Source: Rhodobiaceae bacterium (GTDB lineage Bacteria > Pseudomonadota > Alphaproteobacteria > Parvibaculales > Parvibaculaceae). Taken from it: DNA of 64,000 nucleotides. The notes under the pieces were generated by a model. It worked only from the letters and a program-made list of their open reading frames with translations, did no database searches and had not been told where the DNA came from. The stretch spans positions 124,001 through 188,000 of the forward strand of contig JAAWWE010000003.1 in assembly GCA_021404525.1 (NCBI GenBank), read 5' to 3'. Position 1 is the stretch's first letter, and every line of letters begins with the position of its first letter. This document shows, piece after piece, positions 18,028-26,427 of this stretch. A program made the translations under genes and the position numbers.

Positions 18028-18047
18028 CATCATCATTAGTGATGATG
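18028..18047. promoter_or_regulatory. Operator-like palindrome, cassette 2
   Basis: CATCATCA-TTAG-TGATGATG, eight-base perfect arms, 58 bases from the autotransporter start and 44 from the regulator start. It contains the same TCATCA-N4-TGATGA core as cassette 1, including AG before the right arm. A further TCATCA follows at about 18050-18055. No good -35 was seen on either side, as expected of an activator-dependent promoter. Confidence 0.65.
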
Positions 18048-18090
18048 GTTCATCAAATGTGGGGATGCATGAGGCTGGTGAGGAAATGAA

Positions 18091-19674
18091 GTGGATGTAT
18101 CAAGTGTGAGCCAGACGAAGGATGAAGGGCCCCTTTTGGCTGCGGGTTGGTTCAGCAGCGCTGAGGCGACGGACACGTGTCCTGTGGTCCTTTATGTATA
18201 TGGCGGCACCTTTGTTATGAATCCGGGACCGTCCCACAAGCGCATTGCCGAAAGACTGGCAGCTGAGGTGAAGGGGCGGGTCGTGATGCCGGAATATGCT
18301 CTTGCGCCTGAACATCCTTTTCCGCTGGCAATCGAAGACATAGTCGCAGTCTACCGCTCCTTACTGACCAAAGAGATCGCCGCCAATCGCATTGTGTTTG
18401 CCTGTGACACCGCGGGGGCGGCCATCGCGCTTTCTGCGTTGGTTTCTCTGCGTGACCAGGGAGACACGCTGCCGGCAGCGGCTGCTGTGATTTTTCCGTG
18501 GGTTGATCTCACCATGATGGGCGGCACCTATGTCAGCAACATCAAGGATGACGGCCGGGTTTCGGATCTGGAATTGTTGGCAACGTTACTCAGCGACTAT
18601 CTTCAGGGAGCTGATCCTCGTGATCCCCTTGCGTCCCCTGTGTTTGCTGACCTTGGTGGGCTGCCGCCTATGAGCATCCACGCTAATGTCACCGACATTC
18701 TTGCCGATGATGCGCGCCTTCTCGCGGAGCGGGCGAAGGGGGCGCAGGTTCCCGCGCAACTGAGTTATTGGGACGATGTTCCAGAGACACTCCAGAAAGA
18801 CCAGCCCTTCTCTCCTCAGATGGAGGCTGTTTTTTCAAATGTCGGGCAGTTTGTGCGCAGTCAGACGGGCCGTCGATCTTCCGCAAACCGGATTGCCGCT
18901 GACGGGCTGCAGGAAGACTATCTGGAAATTGTTGAGGACAATATTCAACCGCATATGCGTGAGCGCGTTGAGGAGATGTTTTCCTGGGCTAAGGAGCATG
19001 GACCTGATTGGGTCTGGTCGTTCATTGAAAAACGATTGGCGCACGGGGCGGTCGTTACCCAGCACCAGCTGGACCAGGATTGGTTTGCTCGCATTTTCTC
19101 AGACTACGAAGAGCCAATCATTCTGCTTACAGCGAGCCGATACATCTTGCATGCCAACAGGCGTGCGGAGGCATGGCTGGATCAGGGGACCTATCTGCAT
19201 CGACGAAACGGCCGATTGGCGGGTGTGTCACCGGAGGCCGACGCTGTGTTAGAGGAGGTTCTTCAGAAGCAGTTTCTTGGGCGAAGGGAGAGCGAAATCT
19301 CTGGAGCTCAATCGTTCGGGCGCCTTTCAGCGGACCCGCATGTTCCACTCTTTCTGCGTTGCTACCGACTGGAGGCGCTGAGCGATGATGATATTGCACC
19401 TCCCGTCGCGGTTCTGAGGTTGGTGTCGGATGATGAGCCGATGGTCGAGATCGATGAGTCTGCACTTTGTGCCTGGTACAAATTGTCACCACGGGAGGCA
19501 GAGCTTGCAGCGCGCTTTGTGAGCGGTACGCCTCTTGCGGACTATGCCTCAGAGATGGGTGTGTCCATGGCCACGGTTCGCACTCAGTTTTCCCACATCA
19601 AAACCAAGCTTGGAGCGTCAGATCAGGCTGCTGTGGTGCGAAAAATCCTCCGTGTCGCTGCGTTAAATCGCTAA
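18091..19674 (+). CDS. Pseudo-hydrolase (HSL-like) sensor fused to LuxR-type HTH regulator, cassette 2
   Basis: A 527-residue paralogue of regulator 1 with the same three parts. The hydrolase part keeps LAPEHPFPLAIEDIVA and VDLT, yet shows the same losses: YGGT for HGGG (37-40), CDTAG with Thr107 for GDSAG, and WDDVPETLQ where the His-containing loop should be. The middle has TASRYILHANRRAEAWL; the C-terminal HTH has LSPREAELAARFVSG and MATVRTQFSHIKTKLGASDQAAVVRK. GTG 18091 is used, with AGGA about seven bases upstream. Identical degeneration in both copies argues that the domain is kept for binding, not catalysis. The signal molecule is unknown. A MoxR-type gene follows after 84 bp. Confidence 0.8.
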   Translation: MDVSSVSQTKDEGPLLAAGWFSSAEATDTCPVVLYVYGGTFVMNPGPSHKRIAERLAAEVKGRVVMPEYALAPEHPFPLAIEDIVAVYRSLLTKEIAANRIVFACDTAGAAIALSALVSLRDQGDTLPAAAAVIFPWVDLTMMGGTYVSNIKDDGRVSDLELLATLLSDYLQGADPRDPLASPVFADLGGLPPMSIHANVTDILADDARLLAERAKGAQVPAQLSYWDDVPETLQKDQPFSPQMEAVFSNVGQFVRSQTGRRSSANRIAADGLQEDYLEIVEDNIQPHMRERVEEMFSWAKEHGPDWVWSFIEKRLAHGAVVTQHQLDQDWFARIFSDYEEPIILLTASRYILHANRRAEAWLDQGTYLHRRNGRLAGVSPEADAVLEEVLQKQFLGRRESEISGAQSFGRLSADPHVPLFLRCYRLEALSDDDIAPPVAVLRLVSDDEPMVEIDESALCAWYKLSPREAELAARFVSGTPLADYASEMGVSMATVRTQFSHIKTKLGASDQAAVVRKILRVAALNR

Positions 19675-19758
19675 ACGGTGGTTCCCTGAATTTGCTGTCA
19701 ATCAGAGCGTGCGTGTCAGAACTCCTGTGATATTGTCCGCCCCAACCGATATTGACTG

Positions 19759-20712
19759 ATGACAGTGAGACGTGACGTGACAGCGCCAAGAGTAGAAATA
19801 ACAGACATTCAGGATGGCTTTGCGAAAGAGGGCTATATCTGCAATGCCCATATCGCGACCGCTATTTTCCTTGCCCGAAATCTCGACAAGCCGATCCTGG
19901 TCGAGGGTCCTCCCGGTGTTGGGAAAACCGAGCTTGCCAAGGCGACATCGGAATATCTCAATCTCGAGCTTATCCGCTTGCAATGTTACGAGGGCCTGGA
20001 CGAAGCCAAGGCCTTGTATGAATGGAAATACGGCAAGCAGCTGCTTTACACGCAGGTCCTAAAGGAGAAACTCGGTGATCTGATGGAAGGGGCGCAGGGG
20101 CTTGCGGCTTCCATGGAGCGTCTGCATGAGTTTGACGACACGTTCTTCTCAGAAGAATTCCTGGAGCCGCGGGCACTCTTGAAGTCGCTTTGGTCAGAGG
20201 ACGGGTCAGTCCTGCTTATTGATGAGATCGATAAATCCGATGACGAGTTTGAAGCGTTCTTGCTGGAGCTCTTGTCTGAATATCAGATTACGGTGCCGGA
20301 GCTTGGCACTATCAAAGCAAAGAGCTCCCCGATCGTGTTTCTTACGTCAAACAATACGCGTGAGATCGGGGACGCACTTAAGCGTCGGTGTATCCATCTC
20401 TACATTCCGTTCCCGGATGCGGATCTTGAAACCAAAATCATCACCGCCCGCGTTCCAGAAGTGGAAGAAGGGTTGCGCAAGCAGCTGGTTTCCTTCGTCC
20501 AGAACCTGCGTGAGCTTGAATTGAAGAAGGTTCCTGCCGTCAGTGAGACGATTGACTGGGCGCGAACGCTTGTTTTGCTCCACGCGAAGGAATTGGATTC
20601 TGACCTTGTGCGGAATACGCTCAATATCCTCCTGAAATTCCAGGACGATATCGACAATATTGATAGCGACATCAATGCGCTGACAACGAAGGCGCGCTCG
20701 GCTGCTGAGTGA
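19759..20712 (+). CDS. MoxR-family AAA+ ATPase
   Basis: A 317-residue AAA+ ATPase thought to act as a chaperone that matures metal- or cofactor-containing proteins together with a VWA partner. Walker A is EGPPGVGKTE at residues 49-58, Walker B is VLLIDEIDKSDDEFEAFLLE, the sensor 1 stretch is VFLTSNNTREIGDALKRRC with an arginine finger. The next gene, 18 bases downstream, is the VWA partner, as in the CoxD/CoxE pairs of carboxydotrophs. No cox or other client gene lies nearby, so the client is unknown. ATG 19759 is the only reasonable start. Confidence 0.92.
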   Translation: MTVRRDVTAPRVEITDIQDGFAKEGYICNAHIATAIFLARNLDKPILVEGPPGVGKTELAKATSEYLNLELIRLQCYEGLDEAKALYEWKYGKQLLYTQVLKEKLGDLMEGAQGLAASMERLHEFDDTFFSEEFLEPRALLKSLWSEDGSVLLIDEIDKSDDEFEAFLLELLSEYQITVPELGTIKAKSSPIVFLTSNNTREIGDALKRRCIHLYIPFPDADLETKIITARVPEVEEGLRKQLVSFVQNLRELELKKVPAVSETIDWARTLVLLHAKELDSDLVRNTLNILLKFQDDIDNIDSDINALTTKARSAAE

Positions 20713-20730
20713 TAGGGGCGGAGTTAAGTC

Positions 20731-22227
20731 ATGAGCCAAGTCCTCTCCAATTTTGTCCGAGCGCTGCGTGCTCAGGATGTCCGCGTCTCCATTTCCGAGA
20801 GTGTGGATGCTGGGCGCGTGGCCGAGCTTGTTGGGTTTGAGGACCGGCAGGTTCTGAAAGATGCGCTGTCTCAGGTACTTGCCAAAACGGACGATGAGAA
20901 ATTCGCGTTCAACGAATGCTTTGATCAGTTTTTTGCGTTTGATCAGTTCAAGCCACCCAAACCCGCCAGCAATGAGAATGAAGCGGAAAGCGAACAATCT
21001 GCTGAAGGCGAAGGCCAGGCAGGTGAAGAGGGCGAAGAGCAAGACGGCGAGGGCGACGAGAGTGAGGGGTCTGGGCAGCCAAGTGATAGTGGTTCTACGC
21101 CGGGCTCAGGCGGCTCTGGCTCTGATGACCGTGAGGGTGCTGCAGAAACGGCAGAGGCATCTCCTGACCGCGATCTAACCGCCCTGCTGGAAAGTGGTGA
21201 TGATGTGGAGCTGCAGGCACAGCTTGCGGCAGCTGGGCGTGAAGTTGGCGCGGATCGTATCCGGCTCTTTACCCAACGTGGGCTCTTTACCCGGCGCATC
21301 ATGGAAGCGATGGGCCTTGATGGGTTGAACGAGACCATCTCCCAGGAACAAAGAGCAGGGACACCTGAAGGAGAGGCGCGCGCCGAGAACCTGCGGGAGC
21401 TTCGCGAAGCGTTTCGTTTGGAAGTCCGCGACTATGTTGAACGGCAATTGGAGCTCTATACGGCCAATGCAGGTCGGCAGCTCAGAGAAGAAGTTCTCTC
21501 CAAGATCAATATTTCCAATGTCGATCGCCGCGACTTTAAACTGATGCAGGCTTTGGTTCGCAAAATGGCGAAGCGCCTTCTTGCGCTTAACTCACGGCGA
21601 AAGAAGAAGGCCCGGCGTGGACAATTGGATGTTCGACGCACGATCCGTCAGAACATTGAGTATGACGGTCTGATGTTCGACATTGCGTGGAAGCAGACCA
21701 AGGTCGACCGGCCGAAGGTCGTTGCCATTTGTGATGTGTCTGGGTCTGTCGCGCAATATGCGACCTTCCTGCTCATGTTCCTTTATTCCCTGACCGAAGT
21801 GCTGCCAAAAGTGCGTGCCTTTGCTTTTTCCAATCAGTTGGGAGAGGTGACCGACCTTTTCGCAGATAAGAAGATTGAAGAGGCGATTGCCGAGGCGCTC
21901 TCTGTTCATGGTGGCGGATCGACGGATTATGGCCAGGCGTTTGAGGATTTCGAGGCCATTGCCCTTGATGATATTGATCACCGAACAACTGTTCTAATCC
22001 TTGGTGATGCGCGGTCCAATTTCGGCGACCCGCGCGCAGATATTCTGGACAAAATTCATGATCGTGCCCGGCGTGTGCTCTGGCTCAATCCAGAAGGGAA
22101 AACCTTGTGGAACACTGGGGATTCTGAGATGAAGCGTTTGAGCCCCCATTGTGACCGGGCAGTGGTGTGTTCATCTCTCAACGATCTCGAGCGCATTGTG
22201 AGTGATATTCTCCGAACTGCCGTGTGA
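20731..22227 (+). CDS. VWA domain protein, CoxE-like
   Basis: A 498-residue partner of the upstream MoxR ATPase. The N-terminal 85 residues are helical. An extremely acidic, Gly/Ser-rich low-complexity linker spans about residues 86-150 (EGEGQAGEEGEEQDGEG), then a basic helical region (LALNSRRKKKARRGQLDVRR), and finally the VWA domain with the MIDAS motif DVSGS and HGGGSTDYGQAFEDF. This matches CoxE-like proteins. It probably recruits a client to the AAA+ ring. The start ATG 20731 has GGGGCGGAG about ten bases upstream, and the two genes form an operon. Confidence 0.9.
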   Translation: MSQVLSNFVRALRAQDVRVSISESVDAGRVAELVGFEDRQVLKDALSQVLAKTDDEKFAFNECFDQFFAFDQFKPPKPASNENEAESEQSAEGEGQAGEEGEEQDGEGDESEGSGQPSDSGSTPGSGGSGSDDREGAAETAEASPDRDLTALLESGDDVELQAQLAAAGREVGADRIRLFTQRGLFTRRIMEAMGLDGLNETISQEQRAGTPEGEARAENLRELREAFRLEVRDYVERQLELYTANAGRQLREEVLSKINISNVDRRDFKLMQALVRKMAKRLLALNSRRKKKARRGQLDVRRTIRQNIEYDGLMFDIAWKQTKVDRPKVVAICDVSGSVAQYATFLLMFLYSLTEVLPKVRAFAFSNQLGEVTDLFADKKIEEAIAEALSVHGGGSTDYGQAFEDFEAIALDDIDHRTTVLILGDARSNFGDPRADILDKIHDRARRVLWLNPEGKTLWNTGDSEMKRLSPHCDRAVVCSSLNDLERIVSDILRTAV

Positions 22228-22340
22228 CCCGTGTCCCGACGAAATCGGATTGGCAGCGGCGCGGAACCCTCCTACTATTGATCTAGCGGCCTGCGGGTTT
22301 CCGGCATGGCTGCTGCACCAGTCCCTCCCAGAAGGGCGTA

Positions 22341-23510
22341 ATGCTGTCTCAAAATGGGACAGGCTGGCCGAGAGTTTTTGTGAGGGATGGGGCGTTGCGC
22401 GCGCAAGGTATTGAATTTAAGTGGTTTTTCAGATTCGCTCTGGCGCTGTTTGTGGTTTTGGCGGCAGCACTTTGGGCATGGCCCTCCCGCGCTGAGTCGG
22501 GCGGATTTGGGACGGTTTCGGCTCCTATTCCCCTGCCCAGACCCTCCATTTCCCAAAATGCAGCCCTAAGGCCCACGGTCCCGGCACCGAACGCGCCCGT
22601 GTCGATCATGCCGCCCATTTCTGAACCGGGAGATCGAGGCTCGCCGCCGCTTCTTGATCGGATCATGAATGTGGTGATTTTGGGCGATTCCTTGGGTGAT
22701 GGCCTCTGGGCTGGCCTTTATCGGGAACTCAAGTCTGACCCGCGGTTCAACATTATCAAGCGCTCGAAAGTGTCGACGGGTTTTGTCCGGAAAGATTATT
22801 TCGATTGGAATGCTGAAGTCGAGAAGGTGCTTGCTGAAGAGCAAGTCGATATCGCCGTTGTGATGATCGGGACGAATGATCGGCAAGTTCTGGTTGATGA
22901 CCAGGGACGCCGACACCGTCTGCGGGCACCTGGCTGGGAAGCAGCCTATAAACAGCGCGTTGATCGGTTTACTCAGTCTCTGACTGACCGCGGCGTGTTG
23001 GTGTACTGGGTTGGATTGCCGGTCATGCGCAGTCCGCGCTTTGGCGGTGACATGCGCTATTTCAACACGATCTATGAAGAACGTGCTGCGGCGAACGGAG
23101 TGCCGTTCATACCAACATGGAACGATCTTGCGGACGCGTCGGGTTCCTATCAGGCTTATGGGCCAGACACGAATGGTCGGCGAAGATTGCTGCGAGCAGA
23201 TGACGGCATTCATTTCACGCTCGCGGGTTATCGAGTCCTTGCGTCAGTGGTCGCAGAGGATCTCGTCCGGGATAGAAATGCGGGCATTCTTCCGGGTGAA
23301 GCGTTGCCGATTGAACGATCGGCTGTGGAGAGTCCGACATCCTTAGAGCAGGCCGCAGTCGGACAGGGTCAGACTGCGCCCGCTGTGACATCTTCGAGCC
23401 CACCTGCAGAGGCTTCACCGCTTGTGGCATCCTCTGTTGAGGCGGAAGCAGCTGAAACACCAGAGCTGCGTCCAGGACGGGCGGATGATTGGCGTTGGCC
23501 CAGACTCTGA
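22341..23510 (+). CDS. SGNH/GDSL hydrolase family protein, periplasmic (DUF459-like)
   Basis: A 389-residue protein with an N-terminal membrane anchor or uncleaved signal (FALALFVVLAAALWAW), a Pro-rich linker, and an SGNH domain: block I ILGDSLGDGLW (nucleophile Ser), block III IGTNDRQ, block V DGIHFTLAGY (Asp-x-x-His). The tail is Ala/Ser/Pro/Glu-rich and probably unstructured. Such proteins deacylate or transfer acetyl groups on periplasmic polymers. With the second SGNH gene, which overlaps its end by 22 bases, and the MBOAT gene downstream, it probably belongs to an O-acetylation pathway. ATG 22341 has AAGGG six bases upstream. Confidence 0.85.
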   Translation: MLSQNGTGWPRVFVRDGALRAQGIEFKWFFRFALALFVVLAAALWAWPSRAESGGFGTVSAPIPLPRPSISQNAALRPTVPAPNAPVSIMPPISEPGDRGSPPLLDRIMNVVILGDSLGDGLWAGLYRELKSDPRFNIIKRSKVSTGFVRKDYFDWNAEVEKVLAEEQVDIAVVMIGTNDRQVLVDDQGRRHRLRAPGWEAAYKQRVDRFTQSLTDRGVLVYWVGLPVMRSPRFGGDMRYFNTIYEERAAANGVPFIPTWNDLADASGSYQAYGPDTNGRRRLLRADDGIHFTLAGYRVLASVVAEDLVRDRNAGILPGEALPIERSAVESPTSLEQAAVGQGQTAPAVTSSSPPAEASPLVASSVEAEAAETPELRPGRADDWRWPRL

Positions 23511-24820
23511 AATCAACATTGGTGGCAGCGCTTTTTGCTGTAGCAGTCTCCGGCTGTTCGACAGAACCGTGCGATCCCTCTCTTCCCGCTGACCCGGCCC
23601 TCAGCGCCTTCTATGATCGGCTCTATGAACTTGAAAGTGGCGGCACAGACACGCTGCGTGTTCTGCATCTAGGTGATAGCCATATTGCGGGTGACCGATT
23701 TTCGGGATCTCTACAAGACAGATTTGCTGCACGGTTTGGAGAGGCTGGACGAGGGCAGCTGCCGCCTGGCTCGCCCTTTCCCTACTATCGCCGTCAGGGC
23801 TTTAGCGTCGAGATGAGCGAGGGTTGGACTATCTTCTCTAGCCTTTCAGGGGCAGGTGTTGGGCCGTTCGGGCTTAGCGGTTTTCGAGCCGAGGCTGCGT
23901 CTGACAAAGAGTGGATGAGCTTTTCTGTCGATGAGAGTGTTCCCCTGAACCACATCGCCCTCAATCTGCTGCAGCAGCCTGGAGGCGGTTCCATATCGCT
24001 CATGGTTGATGGTGAAGAGCAGGCAGCGTTCCAAACCAACGGCGCTTTCTCTCAGTTGATGCAGGTGTCGGTTGAGGTAAGTGCTGCCCGGCGCGTGGTG
24101 TTGCGCCCTGAAGGAGATGGACCGGTCGCTCTGCTTGGCTGGGGCGGCGAGGGCAGCGCTCCAGGGGTTGTGTATGAAGCTCAGGGTATTCCAGGCGCGA
24201 CGGTTCGGGTGATGGATGCCTGGGACGAAACAATTGTGTCTGCTGAGCTTGCAACTATGCAGCCTGATCTCATCATTCTGGGCTATGGCACCAATGAAGG
24301 CTTTGATGATGCACTCAATATTGACCTCTATCGAGCGCACCTTGAATCCCAAGTTCTGCTGCTGAAGACGCAGGTGCCAGGAGCCACAATTCTGTTGCTT
24401 GGGGCGTTTGATGGGGCTCGATTGCCTGCCTGGGCGGAGTTGCGACCGTCGCAGCAGGCCGCCACACGCGCGGCCTTGCCGTGTGAGCCCTTGGCGCTTC
24501 ATGAACGCGCGACCTATGCCAGTCTAAATGAAAATAGGGATGCCGTATTGGGACGCTGGCATGCGCCGCCAAACCTGCGTGCCGTCAGGTCTATGCAGCG
24601 TGAGGTGGCCCGGTCTGAAGGGCTGGTCTACTGGGACGGCGCGGCAGCTATGGGCGGTGCCTGCGCCATTCATCGGTTCGTCTTCCAGGAGCCCCCGCTC
24701 GCCTATGGTGATCATGTCCATTTGACACCCGCTGGTGCAGACCATCTAGCCGCCAATTTGTGGGATCGATTGATCACCCCTTATGAGGCGCTTGTCTGCC
24801 GTCGTCGGTTGGCTGGATAG
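23489..24820 (+). CDS. SGNH/GDSL-family lipoprotein
   Basis: A 443-residue protein with a lipoprotein signal (lipobox VSGC near residue 23), so outer- or inner-membrane anchored on the periplasmic side. Block I is LHLGDSHIAGD, block III GYGTNEG, and block V DHVHLTPAGADH, with a beta-rich insertion between blocks I and III as in larger GDSL acyltransferases of the AlgX/PatB type. It starts inside the previous gene (TTG 23489 or TTG 23495, both weak), implying translational coupling. Probably receives acyl groups moved across the membrane by the MBOAT protein encoded next. The target polymer is unknown. Confidence 0.8.
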   Translation: MALAQTLKSTLVAALFAVAVSGCSTEPCDPSLPADPALSAFYDRLYELESGGTDTLRVLHLGDSHIAGDRFSGSLQDRFAARFGEAGRGQLPPGSPFPYYRRQGFSVEMSEGWTIFSSLSGAGVGPFGLSGFRAEAASDKEWMSFSVDESVPLNHIALNLLQQPGGGSISLMVDGEEQAAFQTNGAFSQLMQVSVEVSAARRVVLRPEGDGPVALLGWGGEGSAPGVVYEAQGIPGATVRVMDAWDETIVSAELATMQPDLIILGYGTNEGFDDALNIDLYRAHLESQVLLLKTQVPGATILLLGAFDGARLPAWAELRPSQQAATRAALPCEPLALHERATYASLNENRDAVLGRWHAPPNLRAVRSMQREVARSEGLVYWDGAAAMGGACAIHRFVFQEPPLAYGDHVHLTPAGADHLAANLWDRLITPYEALVCRRRLAG

Positions 24821-24965
24821 CTGGGTTTTTCGGTCGCTCTGTTAAGGTAAATATCACCCTAACGTTGTGGTTTGGGGCCGTTCGCGGGACACTCACCTGT
24901 CATGCTGAGGTGCATATTAACCTTCAGCTGCGTGGGGCAATAGGCTTGGGAGCCGAGGCGGCGGA

Positions 24966-26417
24966 ATGCTTTTTCCGACTTTCGAATTCGGTGTGTTTTT
25001 TCTGATTGTGTTTGTTGTCAGCTGGGAGCTGCGACGGACCGTCGACCTGCGCAAACTTTTTCTCCTGGCGGCTTCCTACACGTTCTATGGCTGGTGGGAC
25101 TGGCGTTTTGTCGGGCTGTTGGTTGTTTCGTCGCTCGCCAATTATCTCTTTGGCCGCGCTTTGGGGAGCCTCGAGCGGGACGGGCTCCGCCGCACCATTG
25201 TTGGCCTGGCCGTTGTCGCCAATTTGGGTGTTCTAGGTTTCTTCAAATATTACGGTTTCTTTCTGGAAAGCCTTGATGACATTCTCATCACGTTGGGGCT
25301 GGAGCGCGACTTGCCCTTCCTGGAAGTCATTCTGCCGGTGGGTGTGTCTTTCTTCACTTTCCAGGGCATCTCCTACATTGTTGATGTGTACCGTCGCGAT
25401 GTCGCCGCCCAGCGCTCTGTGGTGGATGTCTGCCTCTACATCTCTTTCTTCCCGCAACTGGTGGCGGGTCCTATTGTTCGTGCCGCGCACTTCCTGCCGC
25501 AGCTTGAAGGAAAGCCGACGCTGACACCCGCCATGGTGGGGCTTGGCATCACGCTCATTCTTTCCGGGCTGATCAAGAAGATGGTGATCGCGAACTATCT
25601 GGCGACAGAGCTTGTCGACCCGGTGTTCTTCGATCCCAGTGTTTTGGGCGCGGTGGATCTGCTGATCGGTGTCTATGGATATGCAATCCAGATCTATTGT
25701 GATTTTTCCGGCTATAGCGATATCGCGATCGGGATCGCGGCGCTGCTTGGTTATAAGTTCAATGCGAACTTCAATCAGCCTTACCGATCGGCCTCATTGC
25801 AGGAATTCTGGCGGCGCTGGCACATCTCCCTTTCAAGCTGGTTGCGCGATTATCTCTACATTCCCCTGGGAGGCAGCCGGAAAGGCGAGTGGGGCACCTA
25901 TCGCAACCTGTTCCTCACCATGTTCCTTGGTGGCCTGTGGCACGGGGCGGCCTGGACGTTCGTGTTCTGGGGCACATTTCATGGTGCGATGCTCGGGATT
26001 GAACGGTATGTGCGTCGGCGCTTCGCCTCGCTTGCGCCACCGGTGGATGGAGAGCCGCAGGCTGTCTCGCGGATATCGGATGCGGCCAGCTGGGTTGTGG
26101 GCGTTGTCTTCACCTTCCACATGGTTTGCTTTGCCTGGATCTTCTTCCGCGCGGAGAGTTTCGGCCTTGCTTTTGACTATCTCGTGGGCTTTGGCGACTG
26201 GAGCACGCCTGTTCAGCATGCGACGCCGTTCCTTGCCCTATTGATCGCCGGTGCGCTGGCATTCCACTTCACACCTCCGTCGCTTGGCCGCTGGATTGGG
26301 GAGGGCATGAAATGGCTGCCTTCACCGGCACTTGGCCCTGCTTTTGGGGCGGCGGTCTTCTTCATCTGGGCAGTGGTGCCCGAGGGCGTTGCGCCCTTCA
26401 TCTATTTCCAGTTCTAG
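24966..26417 (+). CDS. MBOAT-family O-acyltransferase (AlgI-like)
   Basis: A 483-residue multi-spanning inner-membrane protein of the AlgI type, which moves acetyl groups from cytoplasmic donors to periplasmic acceptors for polysaccharide or peptidoglycan acetylation. Features: N-terminal LFPTFEFGVFFLIVF, QEFWRRWHISLSSWLRDYLY with the conserved WRRWH, and FLGGLWHGAAWTFVFWG with the catalytic His, followed by FHG. Length is the usual one. Transcription may start in the 145-bp gap, but the upstream SGNH genes point the same way. A 157-residue membrane protein gene follows ten bases downstream and is probably co-transcribed. Confidence 0.93.
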   Translation: MLFPTFEFGVFFLIVFVVSWELRRTVDLRKLFLLAASYTFYGWWDWRFVGLLVVSSLANYLFGRALGSLERDGLRRTIVGLAVVANLGVLGFFKYYGFFLESLDDILITLGLERDLPFLEVILPVGVSFFTFQGISYIVDVYRRDVAAQRSVVDVCLYISFFPQLVAGPIVRAAHFLPQLEGKPTLTPAMVGLGITLILSGLIKKMVIANYLATELVDPVFFDPSVLGAVDLLIGVYGYAIQIYCDFSGYSDIAIGIAALLGYKFNANFNQPYRSASLQEFWRRWHISLSSWLRDYLYIPLGGSRKGEWGTYRNLFLTMFLGGLWHGAAWTFVFWGTFHGAMLGIERYVRRRFASLAPPVDGEPQAVSRISDAASWVVGVVFTFHMVCFAWIFFRAESFGLAFDYLVGFGDWSTPVQHATPFLALLIAGALAFHFTPPSLGRWIGEGMKWLPSPALGPAFGAAVFFIWAVVPEGVAPFIYFQF

Positions 26418-26427
26418 GAGGTGAGAC

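Noticed and set aside
24841-24864. GTTAAGG-N9-CCCTAAC imperfect inverted repeat before the MBOAT gene
   Set aside because: One mismatch in a seven-base arm and no second copy; too weak to call an operator.
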